From NCBI RefSeq assembly GCF_003852405.1, contig NZ_QAJM01000016.1, positions 285,124 through 349,123 on the forward strand: 64,000 nt of DNA, given 5' to 3'. A program made the translations under genes and the position numbers. Within the stretch, counting starts at the first letter, position 1; each line of letters starts with the position of its first letter. The notes beneath the pieces are model-generated. The model worked only from the letters and a program-made list of their open reading frames with translations. It did no database searches and had not been told where the DNA came from. This DNA comes from Pseudomonas sp. KBW05 (GTDB lineage Bacteria > Pseudomonadota > Gammaproteobacteria > Pseudomonadales > Pseudomonadaceae). Below, one piece after another: positions 8,265 to 16,982 of this stretch.

Positions 8265-9554
8265 TTAGCGGGAACGCTTCCACAGATACCCACCCACCAA
8301 CATCCCCATCACGCACAGCGCGGCGACATAGTAAGCAGGGCCCATCGGGCTTTCCTTCATCAACAACGACACCGCCAGCGGCGTCAGGCCGCCGAAAATC
8401 GCGTAGGCCACGTTGTAGGAGAACGACAAGCCGCTGAAGCGCACCACCGGTGGAAAGGCTTTCACCATCACGTAGGGCACCACGCCGATGGTGCCGACGA
8501 ACAGGCCAGTCAGGGCATACAGTGGGAACAGCCAGTCCGGGTGCTGGACCAGACTATGGTACAGCGTCCACGAACTGCACAGCAGCAACAGGCAACCGAC
8601 GACCAGCACGCGGCCAGCGCCGAAGCGGTCAGCCAGGGCACCAGAGAGGATGCAGCCCAGGCTCAGGGTGACGATAGCCAGGCTGTTGGCTTGCAAGGCG
8701 ATGGTCGGTGCAAAGTGGTAGACAGTCTGCAGCACGGTCGGGGTCATCAGGATGACCACAACGATGCCGGCCGACAGCAGCCAGGTCAGCAGCATCGACA
8801 ACACGATGGCGCCACGGTGGTCACGCAGTACCGCGCGCAGCGGCAGCTCGGCGGCCAGGGTCTTGCGTTGCTGCATCTCGGCGAAGATCGGCGTTTCATG
8901 CAACCAGCGACGCAGGTACACCGACAACAGGCCGAACACGCCGCCGAGCAGGAACGGGATGCGCCAGGCGAAATCCGAAACCTCTGCCGGGGTGTAGAGG
9001 GTGTTGATCGCCGTAGCCACCAGCGAACCCAGGAGGATGCCGGCAGTGAGGCCGCTGGTCAGGGTGCCACAGGCGTAGCCGATATGGCGCGGCGGTACGT
9101 GTTCGGAGACGAACACCCACGCGCCCGGCACTTCGCCACCAATCGCCGCTCCCTGGATGACGCGCATCAGCAGCAACAGGATCGGCGCCCACAGGCCGAT
9201 CTGCGCGTAGGTCGGCAGCAGGCCCATGATCAGGGTCGGTACGGCCATCATGAAGATGCTCAGGGTGAACATCTTCTTGCGGCCCAGCAGGTCACCGAAG
9301 TGCGCCATGATGATGCCGCCCAGCGGGCGCGCCAGGTAGCCGGCCGCAAAGATGCCGAAGGTCTGCATCATGCGCAGCCATTCGGGCATGTCCACCGGGA
9401 AAAAGAGTTTTCCGACCACGGTGGCGAAAAACACGAAAATGATGAAATCATAAAATTCCAGCGCCCCGCCCAAGGCAGACAGCGACAGGGTTTTGTAGTC
9501 GTTGCGGGTCAGCGGGCGCGAAGGTTGCGCACTGCTTGCGGGCACGGAGGACAT
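8265..9554 (-). CDS. MFS transporter, metabolite:H+ symporter type
   Basis: A 429-residue inner-membrane carrier with about 12 transmembrane helices. The hallmark motif between helices 2 and 3 is GDLLGRKKMF, preceded by ARPLGGIIMAHF, which places it in the metabolite/H+ symporter branch of the major facilitator superfamily (relatives carry dicarboxylates, shikimate or proline/betaine). The second-half equivalent is ALADRFGAGR. The ATG at 9554 (MSSVPASS) was chosen over an upstream in-frame start at 9710 because the extra 52 residues are not membrane-like and this start fits the family's length. An MFS gene also lies beside pstS in P. aeruginosa. The substrate cannot be read from the sequence. 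Confidence 0.9.
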   Translation of the reverse strand: MSSVPASSAQPSRPLTRNDYKTLSLSALGGALEFYDFIIFVFFATVVGKLFFPVDMPEWLRMMQTFGIFAAGYLARPLGGIIMAHFGDLLGRKKMFTLSIFMMAVPTLIMGLLPTYAQIGLWAPILLLLMRVIQGAAIGGEVPGAWVFVSEHVPPRHIGYACGTLTSGLTAGILLGSLVATAINTLYTPAEVSDFAWRIPFLLGGVFGLLSVYLRRWLHETPIFAEMQQRKTLAAELPLRAVLRDHRGAIVLSMLLTWLLSAGIVVVILMTPTVLQTVYHFAPTIALQANSLAIVTLSLGCILSGALADRFGAGRVLVVGCLLLLCSSWTLYHSLVQHPDWLFPLYALTGLFVGTIGVVPYVMVKAFPPVVRFSGLSFSYNVAYAIFGGLTPLAVSLLMKESPMGPAYYVAALCVMGMLVGGYLWKRSR

Positions 9555-9796
9555 GGCAAGGCTTCTCTTATAGTAGTCAGGACGGCAGAACCGCTGTGCT
9601 GGCAGGGCCAGGACGGGTTGGGAAAGATAGCAAATCGCTTGCAAAAGCACACCACAAGCACAGTTGCGGTAAAAAGCCGCGATACAGCGGCGAATAGCCG
9701 ACCAAATCAACTACAGACGGTCGTCGCGACGCAAGGGTGTCGATATACTCGGGCCACGCACGCGCCAGACACGCAGTCTTGAGAGGCATACCCGGC

Positions 9797-10201
9797 ATGA
9801 TCGAACTCGAACAAGAAGACCCTATCCCGCAAGGCGATCTCGCCCTGCAAATCACCGCGCTTCCGCGCGAAACCAACGGCTTTGGCGATATCTTCGGCGG
9901 CTGGCTGGTCGCGCAGATGGACCTCGCCGGCACCGCCATGGCCAGCAAGGTCGCGGGTGGGCGTGTGGCCACCGTGGCCATCGATCGCATGGCGTTCCTG
10001 GTGCCTGTCGCCGTGGGCGCGCAGCTGTCCTTTTATACCCAGGCCCTGGAAATCGGCCGCAGCTCGATCCAGATGATGGTCGAAGTGTGGAGCGACGACC
10101 CGCTGTCCAGCGAATGGCGCAAGGTCACCGAGGCGGTGTTTGTGTTCGTTGCCATCGATGGCAGTGGCCGTACGCGCTCGGTTCCATCGCGCGCCCGTTA
10201 A
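9797..10201 (+). CDS. Acyl-CoA thioesterase, YciA-like hotdog fold
   Basis: Probable cytoplasmic thioesterase hydrolysing acyl-CoA to free acid and CoA. The 134-residue protein has the single hotdog domain, with the active-site region TNGFGDIFGGWLVAQMDLAG (catalytic Asp after the glycine-rich turn, long central helix) and the second conserved strand VDRMAFL-like AIDRMAFLVPVAVG. The ATG at 9797 has a GAGAGG site ten bases upstream; the in-frame ATG at 9737 lacks one. A second, different thioesterase of this family lies at 61690. It is transcribed divergently from the MFS gene. Confidence 0.9.
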   Translation: MIELEQEDPIPQGDLALQITALPRETNGFGDIFGGWLVAQMDLAGTAMASKVAGGRVATVAIDRMAFLVPVAVGAQLSFYTQALEIGRSSIQMMVEVWSDDPLSSEWRKVTEAVFVFVAIDGSGRTRSVPSRAR

Positions 10202-10257
10202 ACCTCGCCGGGTTTTGACGGTCAATTGCCCCATTGCCTGCCATTGAGAGTGTTGTT

Positions 10258-11157
10258 ATGCCTGTGCCCCACGTTGAAACCGTGAAAATCGATGAGCTGG
10301 ACTGCTGGCGCATCCGCCACAACGGCGCTGAGTTGATGGTGGCCCAACAGGGCGCGCACATCTTCAGTTACCAACGTGATGGCGAGCAGCCGCTGATCTG
10401 GCCCAACCCCGAAGCGGTGTTCAAGCAGGGCAAGGGCATTCGTACCGGCGTACCGGTGTGCTGGCCGTGGTTCGGCGTATTTGAGCGCAACCCGCCAAGC
10501 GTCAAGGCGATGCGCCAGAGCGAGCAGCCTGCCGGTGCCCATGGTTTTGTGCGTACTGCGTTGTGGGAATTGGCCGCGACCGAGCTTGAAGGCGACGCCT
10601 TGCGCGTTGACCTGGTACTGCCAGTGCCCACAGGTGGCTTCCCCGGCTGGCCCCATCAAGTCGACCTGACCCTGAGCCTGCTGCTGGACGAGCAACTGCA
10701 CATCCGCCTGACCAGCCACAACCGTGGCACCGACACCGTGACCCTCAGCCAGGCGCTGCATACGTACTTTGCCGTGAGCGATGTGCGCAACGTGCAAGTC
10801 GATGGGCTGGACGGAACGGCGTATATCGATACCGCTGACGGCTGGACCGAGAGAAACCAATCAGGTTTGCTGCACTTCACCGCCGAGACGGATCGCATCT
10901 ACCTCGATACGCCGGCGCAGTTGAGCATCGTCGATAAAGACTGGCAGCGTCGCATCCAGCTCACCAGCGAGGGCTCGAAGTCCACCGTGATCTGGAACCC
11001 GTGGACCGAGCGCGCCAAGGCCTTTGATGACATGGCCGATGATGGTTGGACGGGCATGCTGTGCATCGAGACGGCGAATGTGCTGGATGATGTCGTTGAG
11101 TTGGCACCCGGCCAAAGCCACACCTTAGGCGTGAGCATCACTGGTATAGCCCTGTAA
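10258..11157 (+). CDS. D-hexose-6-phosphate mutarotase (aldose 1-epimerase family)
   Basis: Interconverts alpha and beta anomers of hexose 6-phosphates such as glucose 6-phosphate. The 299-residue galactose-mutarotase-like beta sandwich shows the family signatures: the anomer-binding segment IRTGVPVCWPWFG, the catalytic histidine in PAGAHGFVR, ALHTYFAVSD and a C-terminal catalytic glutamate in MLCIETANV. It resembles E. coli YeaD. The start ATG at 10258 has a GAGAG site upstream, preferred to an in-frame ATG at 10234. A REP pair follows its stop. Confidence 0.92.
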   Translation: MPVPHVETVKIDELDCWRIRHNGAELMVAQQGAHIFSYQRDGEQPLIWPNPEAVFKQGKGIRTGVPVCWPWFGVFERNPPSVKAMRQSEQPAGAHGFVRTALWELAATELEGDALRVDLVLPVPTGGFPGWPHQVDLTLSLLLDEQLHIRLTSHNRGTDTVTLSQALHTYFAVSDVRNVQVDGLDGTAYIDTADGWTERNQSGLLHFTAETDRIYLDTPAQLSIVDKDWQRRIQLTSEGSKSTVIWNPWTERAKAFDDMADDGWTGMLCIETANVLDDVVELAPGQSHTLGVSITGIAL

Positions 11158-11170
11158 ACCCAATCAAAAC

Positions 11171-11242
11171 TGTGGGAGCTGGCTTGCCTGCGATAGCAAT
11201 GGTGAATTCACTACAGCTATCGCAGGCAAGCCAGCTCCCACA
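11171..11242. repeat. REP inverted pair
   Basis: TGTGGGAGCTGGCTTGCCTG is mirrored by CAGGCAAGCCAGCTCCCACA, with the inner arms gcgatagc and gctatcgc also complementary. It forms one long hairpin between two convergent genes and probably works as a bidirectional mRNA end. Confidence 0.92.
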
Positions 11243-11259
11243 TTGATTCGTGCTGGGCT

Positions 11260-11796
11260 TTAGAGATCAGACTCCTTCACCACCCTTACCTTCCCCGCAT
11301 CCAGCGCATACGCCGCGTCCGCCAAATCATTGTTGACCTTCTCCACCTTCAACGTCCCCGTCACCCACAACGGCGTGTAGATATCATCCAGCTTCAACCC
11401 CTTGGGATAACGCACCAGCACCAACTGGTTAGGCGGCGGTGGCGGCACGTGGATGCATGCGCCTGGGTACGGCACCAGGAAGAACAGCGTGCTGCGGCCC
11501 TTGGCGTCGGTTTCCAGCGGCACTGGGTAGCCGCCGATACGGATGTTCTTGCCGTTCATGGCGGCCACGGTCTTGGTCGAATACATCACCGCCGGCAAGC
11601 CTTTGCTCTGTTTCAGGCCGCCTTTTTCGGTGAACGTGCCTTGGGCTTCGGGGGAGTTGTGGTCGATCTCGGGCATGGTTTCGAGGGCTTTCTGGTCCGA
11701 CAGCGGCATCAGGTCGAGCCAGTCGGTTTCCGGCAGTTCGCCGGCGTGCGCAAGGCCAGAGCCGAGCAAGAGGAGAGTCAACAGAAGACGGCGCAT
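11260..11796 (-). CDS. DUF3299 family secreted protein
   Basis: A 178-residue protein with a Sec signal peptide (MRRLLLTLLLLGSGLAHA then GELPETDW), so probably periplasmic. The mature part matches the DUF3299 pattern: DLMPxSD near the start, a central RIGGYPVPLE segment, and a FLVPYPGACIHVPPPPPNQ motif containing the single cysteine and histidine, which could bind a metal. Function of the family is unknown. It follows the small YeaQ-type gene in the same direction with a hairpin between them. Confidence 0.85.
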   Translation of the reverse strand: MRRLLLTLLLLGSGLAHAGELPETDWLDLMPLSDQKALETMPEIDHNSPEAQGTFTEKGGLKQSKGLPAVMYSTKTVAAMNGKNIRIGGYPVPLETDAKGRSTLFFLVPYPGACIHVPPPPPNQLVLVRYPKGLKLDDIYTPLWVTGTLKVEKVNNDLADAAYALDAGKVRVVKESDL

Positions 11797-11834
11797 GGGG
11801 AGCAGCTCGGCAAGGAAAACAGTGCCGGCATTCT

Positions 11835-11865
11835 AGCCCTCTGCGCCTGCGCAGCGCAGAGGGCT
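11835..11865 (-). terminator. Hairpin after the YeaQ-type gene
   Basis: Perfect 12-base arms agccctctgcgc and gcgcagagggct around a seven-base loop, 12 bases past the stop of the small membrane protein gene. There is only a weak T content on either side, so termination may be partial. Confidence 0.6.
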
Positions 11866-11877
11866 TTGTCGCTTAGA

Positions 11878-12123
11878 TCATTTCTTTTTGATCAGGCCGT
11901 AGATCACCAGCAGGATGATCGCGCCGATCAGCGCGCCGATGAAGCCCGCGCCTTGACCGGCCTGGTAGATACCCAGCGCCTGGCCACCGTAGGTCGCCGC
12001 CAGGGAGCCGGCGATACCCAGCAGGATGGTCATGATCCAGCCCATGCTGTCGTCGCCAGGCTTGAGGAAACGCGCCAGCAGGCCGACGATCAGGCCGATA
12101 AAGATGGTTCCGATGATACCCAT
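11878..12123 (-). CDS. GlsB/YeaQ/YmgE family small membrane protein
   Basis: An 81-residue protein with three hydrophobic helices and the family features: an early GLIVGLLARFLKPGDD turn, a glycine-rich helix LLGIAGSLAATYGG and the final helix GALIGAIILLVIYGLIKKK. It is often called transglycosylase-associated, although no enzymatic activity is established; E. coli YeaQ and YmgE are stress-induced inner-membrane proteins. A clear GAGGG ribosome site precedes the ATG. A perfect hairpin separates it from purK, so it is probably its own transcript. Confidence 0.93.
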   Translation of the reverse strand: MGIIGTIFIGLIVGLLARFLKPGDDSMGWIMTILLGIAGSLAATYGGQALGIYQAGQGAGFIGALIGAIILLVIYGLIKKK

Positions 12124-12152
12124 GGCATTTCCCTCTGAATGTAGGTGAGCTA

Positions 12153-12178
12153 TGCCAAAGCCTAGTCAGGCTTTGGCA
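12153..12178 (-). terminator. Hairpin after purEK
   Basis: Perfect 11-base inverted repeat (tgccaaagcct and aggctttggca) with a four-base loop between the purK stop and the next start. No T run follows, so it may be a Rho-assisted or stabilising end. Confidence 0.65.
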
Positions 12179-12228
12179 TCCTGCAATCAGAGAGACGACG
12201 ATCACCAATGGTTCCCGTCGGACTTGGC

Positions 12229-13314
12229 TTATTGCTCGGCGATCAGCGCTTCAACCTTGAGGATCTGCGCTTGCAGCGTCGCACGGTCCTTACAGCGCAG
12301 GTTGGCGTGGCCGACCTTGCGCCCGGCCTTGAAGGCCTTGCCGTAGTGGTGCAGGTGGCAGTCGTCGATGGCGATGACTTTTTCCACTGGCGGCACTACA
12401 CCGATGAAGTTGAGCATCGCGCTTTCGCCGACCTTGGCCGTGGAGCCCAGCGGCAAGCCCGCGACCGCCCGCAGGTGGTTTTCGAACTGGCTGCACTCGG
12501 CGCCTTCGGTGGTCCAGTGCCCGGAGTTGTGTACGCGCGGGGCGATTTCGTTGGCCTTGAGGCCACCGTCCACTTCAAAGAACTCGAACGCCATCACGCC
12601 GACGTAATCCAGTTGCTTGAGCACACGGCTGGAATAATCTTCCGCCAGGGCCTGCAAAGGGTGATCAGTGCTGGCCACGGACAGCTTGAGGATGCCGCTG
12701 TCGTGGGTGTTGTGCACCAACGGGTAGAAGCGGGTCTCGCCATCACGGGCACGCACGGCGATCAGCGAGACTTCGCCGGTGAACGGTACGAAGCCTTCCA
12801 GCAGGCAGGCCACGCTGCCCAGCTCGGCAAAGGTGCCGACCACGTCAGCGGCCGTGCGCAGGACTTTCTGGCCCTTGCCGTCATAACCCAGGGTGCGGGT
12901 TTTCAGCACGGCCGGCAGGCCGATGCTGGCAACGGCGGCGTCCAGGTCCGCCTGGGACTGGATATCGGCGAAGGCCGGGGTGGGGATGCCCAGGTCCTTG
13001 AACATGCTTTTCTCGAACCAGCGGTCACGGGCGATGCGCAAGGCTTCGGCGCTCGGGTACACCGGCACGAACTGCGAGAGGAAGGCCACGGTTTCAGCCG
13101 GCACGCTTTCGAACTCGAAGGTCACCAGGTCCACTTCGTCGGCCAGTTGGCGCAGGTGGTCCGGGTCGCTGTAGTCAGCCCGCAGGTGTTCACCCAACGC
13201 AGCCGCGCAAGCGTCCGGCGCCGGGTCCAGGAAAGCGAAGTTCATCCCCAGCGGGGTTCCCGCCAGAGCCAGCATGCGGCCCAGTTGGCCGCCACCGATT
13301 ACACCGATTTTCAT
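12229..13314 (-). CDS. purK: N5-carboxyaminoimidazole ribonucleotide synthase PurK
   Basis: Catalyses the ATP- and bicarbonate-dependent carboxylation of AIR to N5-CAIR in purine synthesis. The 361-residue ATP-grasp protein begins with the dinucleotide-like loop IGVIGGGQLGRMLA. ATP-grasp landmarks follow: LKTRTLGYDGKGQ, the metal-site stretch GVMAFEFFEVDGGL and NEIAPRVHNSGHWT. The ATG at 13314 has a TGAGG site; an in-frame TTG at 13323 would only add three residues. It follows purE by 11 bases, the usual purEK operon. Confidence 0.97.
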   Translation of the reverse strand: MKIGVIGGGQLGRMLALAGTPLGMNFAFLDPAPDACAAALGEHLRADYSDPDHLRQLADEVDLVTFEFESVPAETVAFLSQFVPVYPSAEALRIARDRWFEKSMFKDLGIPTPAFADIQSQADLDAAVASIGLPAVLKTRTLGYDGKGQKVLRTAADVVGTFAELGSVACLLEGFVPFTGEVSLIAVRARDGETRFYPLVHNTHDSGILKLSVASTDHPLQALAEDYSSRVLKQLDYVGVMAFEFFEVDGGLKANEIAPRVHNSGHWTTEGAECSQFENHLRAVAGLPLGSTAKVGESAMLNFIGVVPPVEKVIAIDDCHLHHYGKAFKAGRKVGHANLRCKDRATLQAQILKVEALIAEQ

Positions 13315-13325
13315 CGTCAACAACC

Positions 13326-13817
13326 TCAGGCGATGCGTGGGTCTGGATTGTCCAGCACGCTGTCTGTCTGCTCAGCACGGAATTTCTTCAGCACCGCGTG
13401 GAACTGCGGATGCTTGGCGCCCAGGATGCTGGCGGACAGCAACGCGGCGTTGATCGCGCCGGCCTTTCCGATCGCCAGGGTCGCCACCGGAATGCCGGCT
13501 GGCATCTGCACGATGGACAACAGCGAATCCACGCCCGAGAGCATTGCCGACTGCACCGGCACGCCAAGCACCGGCAGGTGGGTCTTGGCCGCACACATGC
13601 CTGGCAAGTGTGCTGCACCGCCGGCACCGGCGATGATCACCTCGATGCCACGGGATTCTGCTTCATCGGCATACTGGAACAGCAAATCCGGGGTGCGGTG
13701 GGCAGAGACCACTTTCACTTCATACGGAATGCCGAGTTTTTCCAGCATATCGGCGGTGTGGCTAAGGGTGGACCAATCGGACTTGGAGCCCATGATCACG
13801 CCAACCAATGCACTCAT
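13326..13817 (-). CDS. purE: N5-carboxyaminoimidazole ribonucleotide mutase PurE
   Basis: Converts N5-CAIR to CAIR, the step after PurK. The 163-residue protein has the class I PurE motifs: the N-terminal [13 protein letters not shown] binding loop, VVSAHRTPD with the catalytic histidine, and the [20 protein letters not shown] stretch. An AGAAGAGG site precedes the ATG. A hairpin with a T run lies about 40 bases upstream of the start on the same strand, so the leader may carry an attenuator or simply end the hipBA transcript. Confidence 0.98.
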   Translation of the reverse strand: MSALVGVIMGSKSDWSTLSHTADMLEKLGIPYEVKVVSAHRTPDLLFQYADEAESRGIEVIIAGAGGAAHLPGMCAAKTHLPVLGVPVQSAMLSGVDSLLSIVQMPAGIPVATLAIGKAGAINAALLSASILGAKHPQFHAVLKKFRAEQTDSVLDNPDPRIA

Positions 13818-13855
13818 CGTCGTGCCTCTTCTCTCTGGGCGCCCGCAGGCGCGTC

Positions 13856-13898
13856 AAAAAACAACAAGCCACGCGGGAAATCCGGCGTGGCTTGTTGT
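13856..13898 (-). terminator. Strong terminator upstream of purE
   Basis: On the minus strand a 14-base stem (acaacaagccacgc mirrored by gcgtggcttgttgt) with a ten-base loop is followed by six T. It lies between the hipA stop and the purE start, so it ends hipBA transcription or sits in the purE leader. Confidence 0.88.
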
Positions 13899-14013
13899 AC
13901 GAATTAAGGCCGGTTGGACCGGCCGAAGGCCGCGCAGTATACCGTAATAATGCAGATAAACAGCCCCTTGGATGACCATCTGTCTAGCGGGGCAAAGTGG
14001 CGGTTTTATTGAC

Positions 14014-15318
14014 TCAGGAGTCAGCGACGAAGCTTAGACGATGGGTCTTGGTAATGGCATCAATCATGGTCGGCGACACCCCTACTTTTGCCGCGATCAC
14101 CGGCCATTGCACGACGGCCTCGCGCACCTCACGGATGATCTGCCGAGCTTTAAGACCCTTGATCTGACTTGCAACACTGAGCAAGTCTTCCAGCACAAAG
14201 TTATCGCGCTTACCGTTTACGCTCATCTGATGGCTATCGACCCAGAAATTACCGGGCATATAGGACCAAGTCACGTCATAGGCAGGTGACAGGTACCAGG
14301 TGCCGTCTGTATCCAACAGAAAGCTGATGTTCTTGGTGTGATCATCCTGGTTTCGGGCGATAACGTTGAACACCATCCGCCGGAAAAACTGCTCTGCCTC
14401 CCGACGACTCAACTTCAACACCCTGAACACGCTCAGCGCCTCAGCGTACGAATACTCACCGGGCTTTTTGTAGTCGGCATGATCCAGCGCACACAGCGTA
14501 GCGGTATGAATTTTCTCGCCATCATCCGTGCGATCGAATCGTTTGGTCATGAAATGGGCGCGCCCGCCCTCTTCGAGCAGACGGCATTCGGTCATCACCA
14601 CACCGGCCTGCCTGGCCATCAGGTGATACGCGTATTCGATCCGACCAAATCCTTGACTATCCGCAAGTACGTCGGTGTTTTTTGCAACGTCAAACTTTAG
14701 CAGCCAGTAGCTGTACCCCTGTGGCGCCGTCACTTGGCCCGACCGGACATGTCCTTCGTCGTTGATCGCAATGATCGCCTTCGCACGCGCACCGCCTGCA
14801 CTGGTGCCTACCTGGATCAATCGCTGCAACGCGGCATCATCCACCGTGGGATCGTTGGACGTCAGGCGATCCTCCAGGCTCTCACGCCCCGCAAGGACTT
14901 CGCCAGCCAACTGGACCAGCGCCTCGATCTCGATACTTTCGGCCTCGTTAGCCTCTGTCTTCATGGCCGGCCGATATTCCAGGGCGCCCATGCCGCGATT
15001 GCCCTGATACAGCAGCCGATCTACCGGAGTGAAGGAACGCTTGTCGCGGCCTTGCTGGGCCAACCAGGCATCGATCAGGGCATTGCCGAAATCATCCGGG
15101 AGCGAGTCGGCAAAGATCGCCGGAAGCGCTTTATAGGTTTCCCGGTTCAGGTTGGTGAATGCGTAGGTGTAACCAACACGGGCAGGCATATGGATAGGCG
15201 AAATTTCCAACCCGGTGGCGACGAACTCGGGAGAAAACTCGAACTCGCCAACCAGGCTTGCCTCATCCCAATTAAGCGCGCCAACGTAGAGGCCCCATAA
15301 ATAGATTTGTGCGATCAC
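14014..15318 (-). CDS. hipA: Type II toxin HipA, serine/threonine kinase
   Basis: HipA-type kinase; the E. coli protein phosphorylates glutamyl-tRNA synthetase and causes growth arrest. The 434-residue protein has an N-terminal couple domain, the Gly/Ser-rich loop GTSAGGARAKA that carries the autophosphorylation-type serine, the catalytic loop RNQDDHTKN and the metal-binding SPAYDVTW segment, so it appears catalytically intact. The start is taken as GTG 15318, whose GTGA overlaps the hipB stop and lies behind AAGG; a TTG three bases earlier is also possible. The pair sits behind an AT-rich region, between purE and the LysR/aspA block, suggesting insertion. The target in this organism cannot be read from sequence. 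Confidence 0.93.
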   Translation of the reverse strand: MIAQIYLWGLYVGALNWDEASLVGEFEFSPEFVATGLEISPIHMPARVGYTYAFTNLNRETYKALPAIFADSLPDDFGNALIDAWLAQQGRDKRSFTPVDRLLYQGNRGMGALEYRPAMKTEANEAESIEIEALVQLAGEVLAGRESLEDRLTSNDPTVDDAALQRLIQVGTSAGGARAKAIIAINDEGHVRSGQVTAPQGYSYWLLKFDVAKNTDVLADSQGFGRIEYAYHLMARQAGVVMTECRLLEEGGRAHFMTKRFDRTDDGEKIHTATLCALDHADYKKPGEYSYAEALSVFRVLKLSRREAEQFFRRMVFNVIARNQDDHTKNISFLLDTDGTWYLSPAYDVTWSYMPGNFWVDSHQMSVNGKRDNFVLEDLLSVASQIKGLKARQIIREVREAVVQWPVIAAKVGVSPTMIDAITKTHRLSFVADS

Positions 15319-15680
15319 CAAGTCGTGTCCTTCTCTGCGGCGTCAGGCGTGATGAGCTTTTTCTGGCCCGTGACTGACGAGTTTGCGGATCGAGGCTTGC
15401 GGAGGGTGTAGGCGCGTTGACGTTGCTTCCCGGCCATCTTTGCCATCTGGATGGGACTTGAACGCACCTCCTCGACCAGGGAACTCAACCGATCCAATTC
15501 CCCGATCACGCGCAATACCGCAATCAGGTTGAGCAAGGTGCCCTTGCCCGCCATCAACTGGCGCAACGTAGTCCGGGAAATGCCCGCTTCTTCAGCAACG
15601 GTCTCCTGATTGAGGTTCTTCTTCACCCTCAGGGCTTCGAGGCGCGAGCCAATCACTTCTGCGATGGCTTGCTCACTCAT
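15315..15680 (-). CDS. hipB: Antitoxin HipB, XRE-type DNA-binding protein
   Basis: Cognate antitoxin and autorepressor for HipA. A helix-turn-helix of the XRE/Cro type covers about residues 5-60 (core LNQETVAEEAGISRTTLRQL). A basic, Ser/Thr/Lys-rich tail follows, a typical degradable or HipA-contacting extension. The start is uncertain: ATG 15680 (MSEQAIAEV) has GGA eight bases upstream; ATG 15689, ATG 15695 and GTG 15734 are in frame. It overlaps hipA by four bases, so translation is coupled with the antitoxin first. Confidence 0.88.
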   Translation of the reverse strand: MSEQAIAEVIGSRLEALRVKKNLNQETVAEEAGISRTTLRQLMAGKGTLLNLIAVLRVIGELDRLSSLVEEVRSSPIQMAKMAGKQRQRAYTLRKPRSANSSVTGQKKLITPDAAEKDTTW

Positions 15681-15734
15681 CGTTGTCATCCGCATTTTGT
15701 CTGGCTTCCTGATCGATAGGTGACTTTCTACCAC

Positions 15735-15870
15735 TTATTGAACAGTATCCTAGCCAATAAACCGGCGACATGTAAGTCGATGTATAGAGCCCTATTTTTT
15801 GGATAGAAACATGATCAAAATATGACTTAAAGACACATAATGAGCAGTAAACTATCCAATTTTAAGATAA
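15735..15870. promoter_or_regulatory. AT-rich promoter region of hipBA
   Basis: This stretch is markedly more A+T-rich than its surroundings. It contains three copies of the HipB half-site word TATCC, at 15746 and 15853 on the plus strand and at 15801-15805 (GGATA) on the minus strand, about 52-55 bases apart. The canonical TATCC-N8-GGATA operator itself is not present, so HipB binding here is an inference. Confidence 0.4.
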
Positions 15871-16800
15871 TCACGTTAAACCACGCTCACCCACAGGACT
15901 CTGCGCCGCCCCACCCTCCAACTTGCGCCACAACAACCGCACGTTTGCCTTGCGTACCAACGCGCAGCGATACAAACGAATCTCCAGCGGCACATGCCAT
16001 TGCGGACCGCCGCACACCACCAGTTCACCGCGTGCCAACTCGGCACGCACGCTCAGTTGCGGCACCCAGGCGATACCCAACCCTTCCAGAGCCATGCTCT
16101 TGAGGCTATCGGCCATGGCGGTTTCGTACACGGTGGTAAAGCGCAAGGCACGCTGGCGCAGCAGCAAATGCACCGAACGCCCAAGGAATGCACCGGCGCT
16201 GTAGGCCAACAACGGCACACTGCCCTCACCTTCCAGGTCGAACAACGGCTTGCCATCGGCATCGGCGGCGCACACCGGGAGCATTTCGGTGTTGCCCAAA
16301 TGCAGGGAGGGGAAGATCTCGGCATCCATCTGCATCGCCGCATCCGGGTCGTAGAACGCCAGCATCAAGTCACAACCGCCTTCGCGCAGGGCGTGCACCG
16401 CGTCGCCGACGTTGGTGGCGACCAGCCGCGTGGCGATGTTCAGGCCTTCGTTGCGCAGTTGGGCGATCCAGCGTGGGAAGAAGCCCAGCGCCAGGGAGTG
16501 CGCCGCCGCCACTTGCATGACTTCGCCCTGCCCGCCCTCCAGGTGATGCAAATGGCGCAGCACTTCACCGAGCTGTTCGACCACGGTGCGCGCGGTGACC
16601 AGGAACAACTGCCCCGCCGCCGTCAACTCCACCGGCGTGCGGGAGCGGTTGACCAGGGTCAGGCCCAGCGCAGCCTCCAGGCTACGGATGCGGCGGCTGA
16701 ACGCCGGCTGGGTGACAAAGCGCCGTTCCGCTGCCTGGGAAAAGCTGCGGGTGGCCGCCAGGGCGCTGAAGTCTTCCAGCCATTTGCTCTCAAGGTTCAT
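15871..16800 (-). CDS. LysR-family regulator divergent from aspA
   Basis: A 309-residue LysR-type transcription factor. The winged helix-turn-helix occupies residues 1-60 (FSALAATRSFSQAAERRFVTQPAFSRRIRSLE), and the effector domain from about 90 on has the usual two lobes. ATG 16800 is preferred because GGAGGG lies eight bases upstream; an in-frame start at 16836 has none. It is divergent from aspartase, and LysR regulators commonly control the gene they face, so an amino-acid or C4-dicarboxylate signal acting on aspA is a reasonable inference. Confidence 0.92.
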   Translation of the reverse strand: MNLESKWLEDFSALAATRSFSQAAERRFVTQPAFSRRIRSLEAALGLTLVNRSRTPVELTAAGQLFLVTARTVVEQLGEVLRHLHHLEGGQGEVMQVAAAHSLALGFFPRWIAQLRNEGLNIATRLVATNVGDAVHALREGGCDLMLAFYDPDAAMQMDAEIFPSLHLGNTEMLPVCAADADGKPLFDLEGEGSVPLLAYSAGAFLGRSVHLLLRQRALRFTTVYETAMADSLKSMALEGLGIAWVPQLSVRAELARGELVVCGGPQWHVPLEIRLYRCALVRKANVRLLWRKLEGGAAQSPVGERGLT

Positions 16801-16982
16801 CACTTCCCTCCACGGGTACGCACCATTTTGGCACACACGCCCGCCATGATAGCCGGGTCACACCTGCATTATGCCGTTTATGCATAGCCCAGTGCTGAAC
16901 AGCATTGGCCCAAAAACTCACACAAGCCTAGCATTCGCAGCGTTCCGGCCAGTTCCGGGTCCATATCGAGATGATTTCCGTC

